Below, piece after piece: positions 22,501 through 34,257 of a stretch of DNA of 64,000 nucleotides; within the stretch, counting starts at the first letter, position 1, and each line of letters opens with the position of its first letter. The translations under genes were made by a program, and so were the position numbers. The stretch comes from Diospyros lotus (lineage: Eukaryota; Streptophyta; Magnoliopsida; Ericales; Ebenaceae). The DNA lies in the NCBI RefSeq assembly GCF_014633365.1, contig NC_068341.1, forward strand, positions 3,100,001 to 3,164,000. The letters run 5' to 3'. The notes below the pieces were generated by a model. It made no database searches and was not told where the DNA came from. It saw only the letters and a list, made by a program, of their open reading frames with translations.

Positions 22501-25500
22501 GGAATTTTCATGCAAGTTGTAATGAAGAAAATATAACTAAAAGAGTTATTTTTTGCTAAAAAGGAAGCAATGATGGTAGTCAGAGAAGTAAATTCAAAAG
22601 CTTACGAAAATTCATACCAATGACTAGACACAAAAAAATATGGGAAACTGATACGAGTTATCTTATAAAAGATATGGCCATAGATCAAAATGATTGGCAA
22701 GTTAGAATCAATGTAGCCAACTCCACCTAGTAAGGCTTGACATGTTGTTTTGGGGGTGGTTAATTTATCAAGTTTGAAAAAGAAGACAAGAAATCATGCT
22801 AATTTTAAAATAATAATGCACGACCAAATTCTAAGCACTTTTTAAACACTAACCAGACAAACTCAATTAAAATCAGTGAAATATAGATATTTTGTAGCTA
22901 ACAATAATTGGAAACTGATGCAAATAGGGCTAGTGTGAATAAATTGTGGTAATAACCAAATACTAGATTATTAAACAAAAATTTGAACTGAGAGAAATGA
23001 AGAAAAGATCAACCTGTTCATTATGAACAGAGATTGCTCTGCTGATTGTTTTGGTTGTTGACTGTGACTTATTTTCTTTGGGACTGAACTGGCTGCTGTT
23101 TTAGGCTGCAACTGGGTCAATGGAAAGACTCTCGGGCTTAGGCTTAGCAAGCTAGGCGTTTGGATTTGAGTGGCTTAAAGAATGGTTGGGTTGTGATGTG
23201 GGTTTAAATAACTGGGTTATTGGGCTAAAAATTGGTCAGGTCAATACACAACTCTTTCCAGAGTCCCATCAACTGTGAAAGAAACTTTCCATATCTTCCT
23301 CAATTGACTCTGAAAAAGAAAAGCTCCAGGTTTCTCTAATCCTAGGAGATCTAGATACTGGGACTTCTATCGGTGGTTGAAGCAGTTTTGAGATTCATTC
23401 TTTTTTAATGTTAATCAATTCCAAGGGGAAGACTTCAGCTCTAAAGGAAGAAAGAGGCACCAATGATGCGGGAGAGTAGGAAAAATTGCAGAAAGTAGGG
23501 CAGAAAGAGAAGAGATTAAGAAGAATAAGACGAAGTTTGAAAAGAACAAAACCCAAGAGAGAAAATCAATACCAATGTATTCAATAATCAAAAGCTGAAT
23601 AAAAAGTTACATCATGAGCCTTATTTATAAACCAAAACTAAATCTAACTACAATATAATTACAAATCTAAATCTGTCATGATTCCAACTAAATCCTATAA
23701 TATCTATAATCATCCAATAAAAATGAAAACAAATCAAATCCAAGATAACAAAAGAATCCAAATCTAATAAATGTAAATCTAACCTATAAAACCAAAATAG
23801 GAAGCAATATCAAAATATTTCTATCCTTATTCTTATCAACCAACCTTGGAGGAAATTGTAGGGAGCATGGCATTACGTTCCCGCACCACACTTCCAGCCC
23901 GCCAAACAGTCAGGTTAGCCCGAGGAAGCAAAAGTCCAGGATCAGTACACCGGCACTTGACATCTGGACCAATTTTCTCAATCACCTCAAACCTTACCAT
24001 TCCACCATCCACTAGGAGTTCATCCCCAACTTTCACATCTGTCGCACCAAAGTTCAGTTAAAAATCTGATGAATTTAGTGTCTGTATGAAATAATACTGA
24101 ACCAAACATAAAAAAAAAAAAATGACCTTTTTCCATTATTCCATAAAGATCATTAACAACCAGAATATGATTACATCACAACCTTCAGAAAAACCGTCAT
24201 AGTTCACATGGATAGCACGTTCAGGGCAAGCTGAATCAAGGACTCGAACACTAAAAGTCCATATCTCCCCATCCTGCATGAAAAGAGTAATGACACAAAT
24301 AAGCTCCATTGGCTATGAACTAGGACTATAATATAAAAGCTGTTACAATTTGTATTAGTATAGCTGTTAATTTCTGTAAAGGGCAGATTTGTCTGTTAGG
24401 AAATGTTTTTTATTCTTATGTTTTATGTGTTTAGAATATAACGGAAATATCTCTTAGGTTATTTCCGATTAAGCCTTGTATTTCCTTTATTGCATTTCAA
24501 TCCTTAAAGTTGTAACCGCCTCTATATTTTATAAATAGTGGCGGATAGGTTCTGTTGAGGAGATGAGAGAATCCTTCTATTGTATTCGCACATAGGAGTT
24601 AGCGAATTGTGAGAGAGTGTTTAATTGTGTGAGGAATCAGATCCAAGACTTAACAATTTGGTATCAGAGCCTAGGATTTCACATAATTTTCTTTCAAGAT
24701 TCATCCAAGAACCCGTTAGATCAGTCTTAGAAACCTTCAAGGAATGGCGATGTCCGGTTCCGCATCTAGATATGATATTGAAAAATTCAATGGCACAAAC
24801 GATTTTTCTTTATGGAAAATCAAGATGCAAGCCCTCCTCGGAAATCTAGGTTTAAAGGAGGCGTTGAGAGAGGAACCAAGGGATAAAGAAAAATTAGGGG
24901 ATAGTCCTAAAACCCTCTCGGCAAATCAGAAAGCAGACATAGAAGAGAAGGCTTTTAATACTTTAATCCTTAGTTTAGGAGATAAGGTATTAAGGGAAGT
25001 GTCTAAAATGACCACTGCCTTAGAAATATGGAAAAGATTGGACAATCTGTACTTAACAAAAACCTTGTCTAGCAGGCTATATCTAAAGACTAAATTCTTT
25101 ACATTTAAGATGAAAGAAAAACAAAAGCTGCAAGACCATATAGACGAATTTAATAAACTATGCCTAGATCTAGAAAACATCAATGTTAAATATGATGATG
25201 AAGATAGGGCATTAGTTCTATTACATTCTTTGCCTCGGTCATATGAGCATTTTGTTGATATTTTGCAGCATGGCAGAGATAAGTTGTCTTTAGAAGATGT
25301 TATAGGAGCCCTAAATTCAAAAGACTTGAGGTATAACCAAGAAGAATGACCCTCCAGTGGAGATGTTCTGACTGCAAGATCTAGGGGTACAAAAAAGGAT
25401 TCCAAAGGGAAAAATAAATCTAGATCTAAGTCAAGAAATGGGAAGGGTCCAGTTAAGTGTTATCACTGTCAAGAAGAAGGGCATTTTAAGAGAGATTATC

Positions 25501-28500
25501 CAAAAAGGAAGAAAGATTTCAAGGATAAAAAGGCCTCAGATGGTGGAGTTTCAGTGTGCGAGTTTGGGTATGATAGTTCTGATGCATTAACAGTATCTTA
25601 GAACTCAGTGAAGGATATGTGGATCTTGGATTCAGGCTGCTCCTTCTTCCACATGTCACCCAATAGACACTGGTTTGAAAATTTTCAAGAAGCTGATGGG
25701 GCTAAGGTTCTTCTTGAAAATGATCATGAGTGTAAGGTTCTAGGTATAGGAGATGTTAGGCTTAAGATGTCTAACAATACCTACTGGACTCTTCAAGGGG
25801 TAAGATATATCCCATAGTTAAAAAGAAATTTAATCTCTCTAGGAGCTTTAACTAAATCTGGCCATAGTTTTAAAGGAGAGGGAGAAATTCTTAAGGTATT
25901 TCGAGGATCCCTAGTATGCATGAACGAAAACCAGCATAATGGAATTTATATTCTACAAGCATCTGCTTTACATGGGGAAGCAGCGGTGGCTGGCGGTAAG
26001 GATGTCTCAATCTCAAGATTATGGCACCTTAGGATGGCTCACATTAGTGAGCTTGGCTTTAAAGAATTAGCAAACCAAGGGATTTTACAAGGAAACCAAG
26101 TGGCAGGCTTAGATAAGTGTGAATCATGTATCTATGGAAAGACCACTAAGGTAAAATTCAATAAAACTGCTATTCACTCTTCTAAGGGTCCTCTAGATTA
26201 CATCCATAGCGACTTATGGGGGCCAGCCCAAACTATTACTTATGGTGGAGCTAGGTATTTTTTGTCCATAATAGATGATTTTTCTAGAATGGTATGGATT
26301 TATGTTTTGAAAACAAAAGAGCATACTTTTGAGGCATTTAAAACATGGAAAACCATGATAGAAAATCACAAGGGAAGGAAGATAAAGACCATTAGGACTG
26401 ACAATGGTCTTGAATTCTGCAACAAGGAGTTTACCGATCTATGCAAAGGAAGTGGGATAGTTAGGCATTTGACTGCCCCAAGAAACCCTAGGCAAAATGG
26501 GCTTGCCGAGAGGATGAATAGGACTCTCTTAGAGAGAGTTAGGTGTATGTTGTTTCATGCAAACCTCTCGAAGGCATTTTGGGGAGAAGCAGTAAATACT
26601 GCAGCCTATGTGTTAAATAGATCTCCTTCAGCTGCAATAGAATTTAGAACTCCTTATGAAAAATGGACAGGTCACAAACCTAGCCTAAAACACCTAAGGG
26701 TATTTGGGTGCATATCATATGCCCATGTAAAACAAGGAAAGCTGGATCCTAGGGCTCAAAAATACATTTTTATAGGATATCCAACTGGGGTAAAAGGGTA
26801 CAAACAATGGAGTCTAGAACCTGAAAACCAAAAGATCTTAGTTACTAGGGATGTCATCTTTGATGAGAATTCAGTAGCTAAGGGTCTGCATGATAATGGT
26901 AGAAATGAGCCATCATCTACAATAGAGAAGGTAGAAATAGGATGGCATGAAGATTCTCCCAGTGCAGAAACATCTAGCTCACAAAGACAGGACTTGGAAA
27001 ATCAGGTAGACCTAGACTAACCCATAGCTGACCAAGATTTTGACCCTCATGGAGAAAGGAAAGAGGGTTCAAATGCAGAAGATGAGCCTGACTAGCATAG
27101 ATATAATGTTGCTAGGGATAGATAGAAAAGACAATCCAAACTCCCTAAGAGATATGGCTTTGCAGATCTGGTTTCATATGCTCTTACGAGTGCATCCGAA
27201 GTTGCAGGTGATGAACCTCAATCTTATGAGGAAGCAATAGCCTCTAAGGACTCAAGTAAGTGGATTAAGGCTATGGAATCAGAAATAAACTCTCTAAGGA
27301 AAAATCAAACCTGGACTTTAGTTGATAGACCTAAGAAGTAGAGAATAGTGGGCTGTAAATGGCTTTATAAAATAAAGGAAGGAGCTGGGAGTGAGCCTAA
27401 GCCTAGATATAAAGCTAGGTTGGTTGCAAGAGGGTTTACTCAGGTTGAGGGAATTGATTATAATGAGGTATTTTCCCCTGTTGTAAAGCACACCTCAATA
27501 AGAATGCTTCTAGCCATAACTGCTCACATGGATTTGTGTTTAGAACAAATGGATGTTACTACTGCTTTCTTACATGGAGAATTAGATGAAAAGATTCTCA
27601 TGGAGCAGCCAAAGGGGTTCAAATCTAAAGGGAAAATAGAATAAGTATGCCTTCTTAGGAAATCCCTATATGGGCTTAAACAATCCCCTCGCCAATGGTA
27701 TAAAAGATTTGATACTTTTATGATTGATCATGGGTTTGTAAGAAGTTCATATGATTGCTGTGTATATTTTAAGAAAATATCTAACAGCATATTCTTGTAT
27801 CTTTTATTATATGTTGATGATATGTTGATTGCAAGTCAATCAAGGGAAGAAATCCAGCAGTTAAAACTGGAATTAAAATCAGCATTTGAAATGAAAGATC
27901 TAGGAGAAGCAAGAAAGATATTGGGAATTGAAATTAAGAGGGATAGAAAGGTTAGAACCCTAGGTTTATCGCAAGAGAATTACTTAAGAAAATTAATTCA
28001 AAGGTTTGGTATGGCTGAATCAAAGGCTGTCAGCACTCCGTTTGCTCAGCACTTTAAACTTTCAGCAAGTCAATCTCCTATAAATGAGGATGATAAGGCA
28101 AAAATGAGGAATGTCCTATACTCTAGTGCAGTAGGAAGTTTGATGTACAGCATGGTCTGTACTCGGCCAGATCTTGCCCATGCCATTGTCATGACCCAAG
28201 ATTCCATAGAAAGGCATTATAGTAATAGATTTAGCAAGTTGTTAGGAGATATTTTGTAATGCTGTTACAGTACATGGATGCTGTTATTTTTGTTAGAGGA
28301 AGTCTATATAAGGCTGTTGGTAGGAGAAGGGAAGGAGATTATTGAATGAATGAAAATCTGATTTCTATTTCTCTCTTAATTCTCCTTTCCCTCTCCCGTC
28401 TCTCCCTCTCGTTCTTCTGTTTCTTCCCCCTTCTTCTTCTGATTTTTCCCCTCATTCTTCTCATTTCCTCCCCCAAACCAGGCAATGCTTAGTTCTAAAC

Positions 28501-31500
28501 CTATCAGATCCTTCCGATTTCCGATCTAATCCTAGATTAAACCCTAGGTTCGTGACAATTAGTATCAGAGCAGTCCATCCTTGGCTGTGGTCTTGATTCG
28601 AGTTCCGACGGTGATTATCGGCTGTTGATAGGTGATTGTTTTCAATTCAATTCGGAGGATATTAAGATCGGTAGTGAACGAGAGGGAGCAAAGCAGTTTT
28701 CGCCAACTACATCAATTAATCCTAAGCAGTTTGAAATTGAAAGGTGGAGTAGTGTCAGGAGGTGACGGCCACGATTCTCAGCAACCCAGGCGAATTCAAG
28801 GAACTACCATCGGCTAGTGGTCCTCGGCTCAGGAGGTAGCGACTGGCACAGGAGTTCCAAGCGATCGCGGTTGTGTAGCGGGTTTCTGGCGATCGTGGTG
28901 TGATCGGTGATTGGGTAGAACTTGAGGAAGGAAGCGTTGATTCATCACTGGTTGGGTTATCACTGGCAAGAGGTTCGCGACTGTTGCAAGTCAAAAACAG
29001 CAGAGGAGCAGGTTCCGTAATCCACTGCGACTTGAATATTGGAGGCAACGCTCCTCGGGGAAGAAGCAACGACTGAAGCCAGAATCAAACTTGGATTTGG
29101 AAGGCGTAGCCGAGTAGAGCAAACTTGGATTTGAAAAGCAAAACTGAGCAAAGTCACTTCGGCTCAGAATTGAAGACGAGGTAGGCTAGGAGAGGTCCGC
29201 AGTAATACCGAGTTGAATTTGGAGGCAATTCATAGTGGTGCATCGGTAGTTTCGTGGCTGGAAACGTTGCTAATCTCAGCCTAGATTTGAAGACGTGTGA
29301 AGGTGAAGCATACCTCGGCTCTGGCTGTTTGATCTTCAAGAGAACTAACCAGAGCAAGGTCCTTGGCCGTGATTTATGACAAGCTAGGCGAACTCTCTAA
29401 CCGCGACCACTCTCTACTATGTTCCCGTGATCAAATTCCTGCTGGATTTTGAAATTGGATTCAGACGCACTAGGAGTTCCAGTTGATCAGAACTTGCAGG
29501 CGAAATCAACCTCCTTGATTCCGACGAAGGGATTCTTGGCTAATTGGCCTTGAGGCAGTTGATTATCCAACTGCTGTGATGCTGATTGTGATTTTCGGGT
29601 GAGAGTCAGATGCTTTAGAAGGCTGATCAAGTTGCTATAAGTGTGCAATTTGTTCTGCTGTTACAATAGATTTGATCTTGAAGCATAATAGTGGCTACAA
29701 TTTGCCATTTATTGGATCAATTTTAGAGGTGATTGGGTGAGGCAGTTACAGAAGGTAATTAAGATGGAAAGAGCTGCTGTTTCTTGGCCTATTGCTTTTC
29801 CAGCCAGTGAGATTTTGGCCAGGAGGAGTAGTGCTCGAAGGAGTCCCATGGAGTCTCAATTGCAACTCAAGAATGCTTCATTTTCTGCTGAAAGGGAGCC
29901 TCAATGGCAGCCAAAGAAGGCTACATTTTCAGTGGGCAGCAACAGGGACAAACGAACAAGCAATGGGATTCATGAAGAGTGCAAGGAATTTGGTCGAATG
30001 TTTCGCGAGAAGTTGCAAGAGTTTGCAATGATACTATCTAAGGAGTATCATTACAGTTTTCCCGCCGAATACTTTGATGACTATCATGGAAGTTTCAACA
30101 AAGAGGAGTTTCTTAAAATAGAGAAGCCGAAGAAAGAAAAAAGTGAGGAAAAGGAATTGGAGGAAAGCAATCAATCAATTGACAGCCTCTCAAGCACTCT
30201 TACTAGTGCTAAGACACTTGGCCAGGTGTCAATCAATGAGCAATCGTTGGCTGGAAGTGAAGTTGCAGCATCTCCTGATGTTAATGCTCACAAACAGCCT
30301 TGGTATGAGTATTCAAGGAAAGAATACAAACCTCCATTGCTGCATTTTGAGGCTGTTGTTGATATTTCTGCAGCAAAACATGGTTGTGGGTTGAATGGGG
30401 ATATAGTAACAGCAACAATGGCTGTAGATCTTCCCTTCTTACTTGTATTGGACGGTGATGAAGTTTTCTCTACTGAAATTCTGGGCCAATTTATGCTTGG
30501 ATTTGATCTTGTAAACCTAATAACGAAGAAGAAGAAGCCTAGAAGGAGGAAGAAGGAAAGAAGGATGAACCAGATGGAAAAGGCTGGAATTGGATGAAGA
30601 GCTATGGCTACTTGTTGCAAGTTCTTGGGGACAAGAACTCTCTTAAGGAGGGGGGAATTGTCATGACCCAAGATTCCATAGAAGGGCATTGTAATAGATT
30701 TAGCAAGTTGTTAGGAGATATTTTGTAATGCTGTTACAGCACATGGATGCTGTTATTTTTGTTAGAGGAAGCCTATATAAGGTTGTTGGTAGGAGAAGGG
30801 AAGGAGATTATTGAATGAATGAAAATCTGATTTCTATTTCTCTCTTAATTCTCCTTTCCCTCTCCCGTCTCTCCCTCTCGTTCTTCTGTTTCTTCCCCCT
30901 TCTTCTTCTGATTTTTTCCCTCATTCTTCTCATTTCCTCCCCCAAACCAGGCAATGCTTAGTTCTAAACCTATCGGATCCTTCCGATTTCTGATCTAATC
31001 CTAGATTAAACCCTAGGTTCGTGACAGCCATGAGTGTAGTTAGCCGATTTATGGCAAACCCAGGGAAGTCTCATTGGAGTGTTGTCAAGTGGATGTTTAA
31101 ATACCTAAGAGGATCATTAGGTATTGGTTTAGTTTATGGTGGAGCAGGGAAAGAATTAGAAGCTAAGATTCTAGGATACTCCGATGCAGATTATGCAGCG
31201 GATCAAGATAGGAGGAGGTCAACCACTGGCTATGTTTTCAAGGTTTGGAATGCCACAGTTAGCTGGAAGGCTGGTCTACAACATGTTGTAGCTTTATCCA
31301 CTACTGAGGTAGAGTATATTGCCCTAGCAGAGGCAATAAAGGAGGCCATGTGGTTGAAAGGGCTTCTAGGGGAATTGCTAGGTAGGGAGATAGATACAAC
31401 CCTAAGATGTGATAGCCAAAGTGCCATTCACCTAGCTAAAAACCAAGCTCATCATGAACGCACAAAACATATTGATGTTCGTTTGCATTTTATCAGGGAA

Positions 31501-34200
31501 ATTCTTGACAGGAATCTGCTGAAGCTGGAAAAGGTAGCAGGAGAGGAAAACGCAGCAGATATGTTCACCAAGACTGTTCCAGCAGCCAAGATGAAGCATT
31601 GCATGGAGCTATTTAATGTAGCTTGAAGGAGTCTAAGCTCTTAAGCTTAGGAGGAAGCCAGAAGATGGAAGAAAAGGAAGTTGTAGCAGAATCTGGAAGA
31701 TTGAAGTCTTAAAGCTAAACTAATCAAATTGGTGGAGAAATTGTTAGAATTTGTATTAGTATAGCTGTTAATTTCTGTAAAGGGCAGATTTGTCTGTTAG
31801 GAAATGTTTTTTATTCTTATGTTTTATGTGTTTAGAATATAATGGAAATATCTCTTAGGTTATTTCCGATTAAGCCTTGTATTTCCTTTATTGCATTTCA
31901 GTCCTTAAAGTTGTAACCGCCTCTATCTTTTATAAATAGTGGCGGATAGGTTCTGTTGAGGAGATGAGAGAATCCTTCTATTGTATTCGCACATAGGAGT
32001 TGGCGAATTGTGAGAGAGTGTTTAATTGTGTGAGGAATCAGATCCAAGACTCAACAAAAGCTTTCTCAAGTACAAGGATAAATGTGAATAATAAATAAGG
32101 TAAGTTGTGTGACAAATTAAATAAATGAGTAAATTAATCTCAATGAAAATTTTGGAAAGATCCAGACATTCTTTTCAGTTAGCAAAGTTAAGATGACAAC
32201 TTGGGCAGACACCTGCTTAAGTAGGTGTTCATAAGTACAAAACAACAATTAGAAACTACACTCAACTTGACATCTTCAACGCCACTTTTTTTTTTCTTTT
32301 TTTCTGAGATCCATCAAATTGCACTGGCAAGGAAAACAAGTCAAAGAAAAAGCAAAGTTTTGTTACATATTGACCATACCTTCTTAACTCAAGAATAATA
32401 AACATTTCCCTAACTGAATGAGCATTGTAGGAGATAAATTACTGAATAGGAAGAAAGAAGAGAAAAAAAATCATCATCCGAGCAGAAAATGGTGAAGCTA
32501 GATTGTTCTTGTGATTTTGAGATTCCCTATTGATAAACCCAAAAGCCTACTTCAAATCCTGAAAGCAAAAGTTTGGAGGGTGGGGAAGCAATTTGATCAG
32601 CTAAAACGGACAGTTGCACTGGTCATGCTAGCTACAATATGTTCCAGAAAATGTGACCTCCATCAAAGTATGAAGTATTCATTAATAATTAGAACCAAGC
32701 CAGCTGCCCTCTCTTTTTTCCTATGGAACTTCCAACAAGACTTCATAAACAAAAAAGGAGTCCCTTGACTAATTAGATTTCAAACAGATTAAAGGAAAAA
32801 CAAAGGTTGAATATGCACTGAAGTCATGTCACATCTCATTGTACAACAGGTGTATCGTATTTGGATTCACAACACACTTCAGACTTGGACCCAATACATT
32901 TTCATCAAACAAAAACAGCAGCTGAGTCCATTGTAACGGATAAAGTCTATCACAAAAAATATATTGGTACTACTCTAGGACATTGTACCTCCTTAACTCC
33001 AGAAAGCAACTTCACTTGATGTGCACTTATGGTAAGAAATAGCCTTTCAACTTCCAGTCTCAAACCCTCATAATTAAGATCCTTATAGATTCGCAATCAA
33101 CTTGTTATATATTTTTGTGATTGGACTATCAGATTGTCAGTAACCTTGATATATTTTGCTACTTGGCTGGTCAATGACATCAGTGGGTGAAGAAGGAAAA
33201 ACAGAACACAAATTTCTATCCTGCTGCCAGTTGGATGGCATTAACTTGCACAACAGACCTTCTGCGCCAAAAAAACCAAGCATGATGAAAGAATATAAAC
33301 AGTGACTTCCTAACGAAAAATATGTACCATAGACTACGTCTCCCAAGTGATGGACTGGTGATGTTGTGAGACCAGCAAAATGGTATGTTCTTCAGATGAC
33401 TACTACAATCTTTCATCAAACCAGACAAAAAACACAACCAGATAGCACAAGAAAGCAATAAGTATTTGTCCAATTAAATATGTATCAGAAAGTAGAAACA
33501 AGGAGAAGATAAAATCACCTAGTCATGAGCATTTGATAGTTCAAATGATTCAAAAACTAACTTTTATTCACAATTGAAACAACAAAACTGTAACTGAAAG
33601 CAAACGATATTAGCACAAATCAACCAAATTAAATGAATATACCTCGGCTTTTGCTGAAGGAGCACCACCGAGATCGCCCATGTGAATCTCACTGCCTTCA
33701 GTGTCCATCATGATTGCAACAGCATAGCCTTTCTCTTCATTCAACCTTCTCACCCGCTGGATCACCCTCCGGTGCCAGTCGCGCGTGCCGTGGCACATGT
33801 TGATTCGCGCCACATTCATCCCGCCCACGGCCAACGCCTCCAGCTGCTCGAATCCACACGTCGCTGGCCCAATCGTGCAGACCAGCTTCGTCCGCCGCGT
33901 GCTCCGGAATCCGTTTTCCTTCAGCTCCGCCTCCGTTACCGTATCCACCTCGATCGAGCTCGAATCCGCCGACCACCACTTGTAATCCGGCAACGCTCCA
34001 CCGCCCTTGCCGTTAACCGACGAAAGCACCGACGACTGTGCATCGAGGTCGGAACACGACGCCGCGATCGATCTTCTCACTAGTTTGACCGGAAAAGGAG
34101 GACTAAAGGCAGACAAATAGGGTTTTGAGTGGGAGTGCTTTGCAAATGTGAAGTTCGGCGAACTGTAAGTAGAAGTTAAGAAATTAAGAGACTGAGACAT
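19583..34200 (-). CDS. PKP1: plastidial pyruvate kinase, alpha subunit
   Basis: Converts phosphoenolpyruvate and ADP to pyruvate and ATP in plastids, feeding fatty-acid synthesis. Exons (minus): 34200-33643, 24273-24183, 24038-23845, 21949-21828, 21365-20887, 19884-19583; together 1746 nt, 581 aa, all GT-AG. The ATG at 34200 (MSQSLNF) was chosen because Arabidopsis PKP1 starts MSQSLHF; an in-frame ATG lies upstream at 34257. A serine-rich transit peptide comes first. Then follow the TIM-barrel start (CTIGPAT), the metal/substrate motif [15 protein letters not shown], the B domain, IAKIES with the catalytic lysine, [15 protein letters not shown], and the C-terminal domain ending [13 protein letters not shown]. 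All key motifs are intact. Intron 1 (9.4 kb) contains nested retrotransposons and intron 3 a solo LTR. Introns 4 and 5 hold nothing recognised beyond a 32-bp duplication. Confidence 0.96.
20729..20792. repeat. perfect 32-bp tandem duplication
   Basis: The unit beginning CTGGCTCATCAATAAG at 20729-20760 is repeated exactly at 20761-20792, inside intron 5 of the pyruvate kinase gene. Confidence 0.95.
23464..23838 (-). mobile_element. solo LTR, minus orientation, 375 bp
   Basis: On the minus strand it starts TGATAAGAATAAGG and ends CCCGCATCA (TG...CA). A perfect 5-bp target duplication, ACCAA, flanks it (23459-23463 and 23839-23843). Internally, on the minus strand, TATAAATA precedes a leader-like pyrimidine-rich region, as in an LTR promoter. 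There is no primer site, second LTR or coding sequence, so it is a solo LTR or a small LTR-like element. It sits in pyruvate kinase intron 3 directly after the splice donor of exon 3. Confidence 0.78.
24341..24655 (+). repeat. 5' LTR of the second Copia element
   Basis: 315 bp, starting TGTTACAATTTG and ending TTAACA. A TATAAATA promoter motif lies at about 24530. Confidence 0.95.
24659..24670 (+). other. primer-binding site (initiator tRNA-Met)
   Basis: TGGTATCAGAGC three bases after the 5' LTR is a perfect match to the usual Copia primer site. Confidence 0.9.
28187..28557 (+). repeat. 5' LTR of the non-autonomous element
   Basis: 371 bp. TATATAAGG lies near 28308, followed by a long pyrimidine-rich leader. 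Confidence 0.95.
29737..30597 (+). CDS. unrecognised 286-aa ORF inside the LTR element
   Basis: The only sizeable ORF between the primer site and the polypurine tract; the next in-frame ATG is at 29764 (MERAAVSW). I do not recognise a domain. Visible features are a serine/arginine-rich N-terminal third, a middle segment with [15 protein letters not shown] and a tyrosine/phenylalanine patch, a lysine/glutamate-rich stretch (about residues 128-145), and a very basic C-terminus ([13 protein letters not shown]) that could act as a nuclear signal or bind nucleic acid. No zinc knuckle or DSG motif is present, so it does not look like gag or pol. It could be a captured host fragment or an element-specific protein. 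It ends about 60 bp before the 3' LTR. Confidence 0.5.
   Translation: MRQLQKVIKMERAAVSWPIAFPASEILARRSSARRSPMESQLQLKNASFSAEREPQWQPKKATFSVGSNRDKRTSNGIHEECKEFGRMFREKLQEFAMILSKEYHYSFPAEYFDDYHGSFNKEEFLKIEKPKKEKSEEKELEESNQSIDSLSSTLTSAKTLGQVSINEQSLAGSEVAASPDVNAHKQPWYEYSRKEYKPPLLHFEAVVDISAAKHGCGLNGDIVTATMAVDLPFLLVLDGDEVFSTEILGQFMLGFDLVNLITKKKKPRRRKKERRMNQMEKAGIG
30645..30657 (+). other. polypurine tract
   Basis: AAGGAGGGGGGAA directly before the 3' LTR is the expected plus-strand priming site. Confidence 0.85.
30659..31026 (+). repeat. 3' LTR of the non-autonomous element
   Basis: 368 bp, nearly identical to 28187-28557. A 3-bp deletion near 30690 is the only gap. Confidence 0.95.
31742..32056 (+). 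repeat. 3' LTR of the second Copia element
   Basis: 315 bp, starting TGTTAGAATTTG and ending CTCAACA. Six substitutions from the 5' LTR. Confidence 0.95.
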
Positions 34201-34257
34201 TCCTGCCGAGAAATTTGACGAATCTCCGATTTCCGGCGATCGGAGATACGTAAACAA

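Larger units (their letters stand above)
28187..31026 (+). mobile_element. non-autonomous LTR retrotransposon, 2.84 kb
   Basis: The LTRs 28187-28557 (371 bp) and 30659-31026 (368 bp) begin TGTCATGACC and end CGTGACA. A perfect 5-bp target duplication, GCCAT, flanks it (28182-28186 and 31027-31031). The primer site TAGTATCAGAGC (28560-28571) has one mismatch to the tRNA-Met site, and a strong polypurine tract (AAGGAGGGGGGAA, 30645-30657) precedes the 3' LTR. The 2.1-kb interior encodes no gag, protease, integrase or RT that I recognise, so movement must have used enzymes from another element. It carries one 286-codon ORF in the sense direction. The LTRs differ by about seven substitutions and one 3-bp gap. 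Confidence 0.95.
24744..31626 (+). pseudogene. Copia gag-pol polyprotein, one frame with eight stops
   Basis: Gag (UBN2-type) starts at 24744. The zinc knuckle (about 25458-25500) has tyrosine in place of its last cysteine. The protease motif WILDSGC is at about 25617. Integrase follows in 25920-27020 with HSDLWG, a TDNG aspartate and the QNGLAER glutamate. RT starts near 27240 and has YVDDM at 27810-27824. RNase H is at 31030-31626 ([20 protein letters not shown]). Everything from 24744 to 28186 keeps the same frame but is broken by stops at 25347, 25599, 25815, 27018, 27093, 27123, 27339 and 27642. The inserted LTR element then separates RT from RNase H. Confidence 0.93.
24341..32056 (+). 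mobile_element. Ty1/Copia LTR retrotransposon, young, in pyruvate kinase intron 1
   Basis: The 315-bp LTRs (24341-24655 and 31742-32056) start TGTTA and end AACA. They differ at six positions I can see, i.e. about 98% identical. A perfect target duplication, AAAGC, flanks the element (24336-24340 and 32057-32061). The tRNA-Met primer site is at 24659-24670, and the purine tract GGTGGAGAAA (31731-31740) precedes the 3' LTR. Gag, protease, integrase, RT and RNase H follow in Copia order. A 2840-bp LTR element with its own 5-bp duplication is inserted in the RT. The element is antisense to the host gene. Confidence 0.97.

Noticed and set aside
28755..29357. minus-strand ORFs in the 5' half of the non-autonomous LTR element
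   Set aside because: Antisense to the element, overlapping one another, with no recognisable domain.
33682..34083. 133-codon plus-strand ORF
   Set aside because: It is the antisense shadow of the GC-rich first exon of the pyruvate kinase gene.
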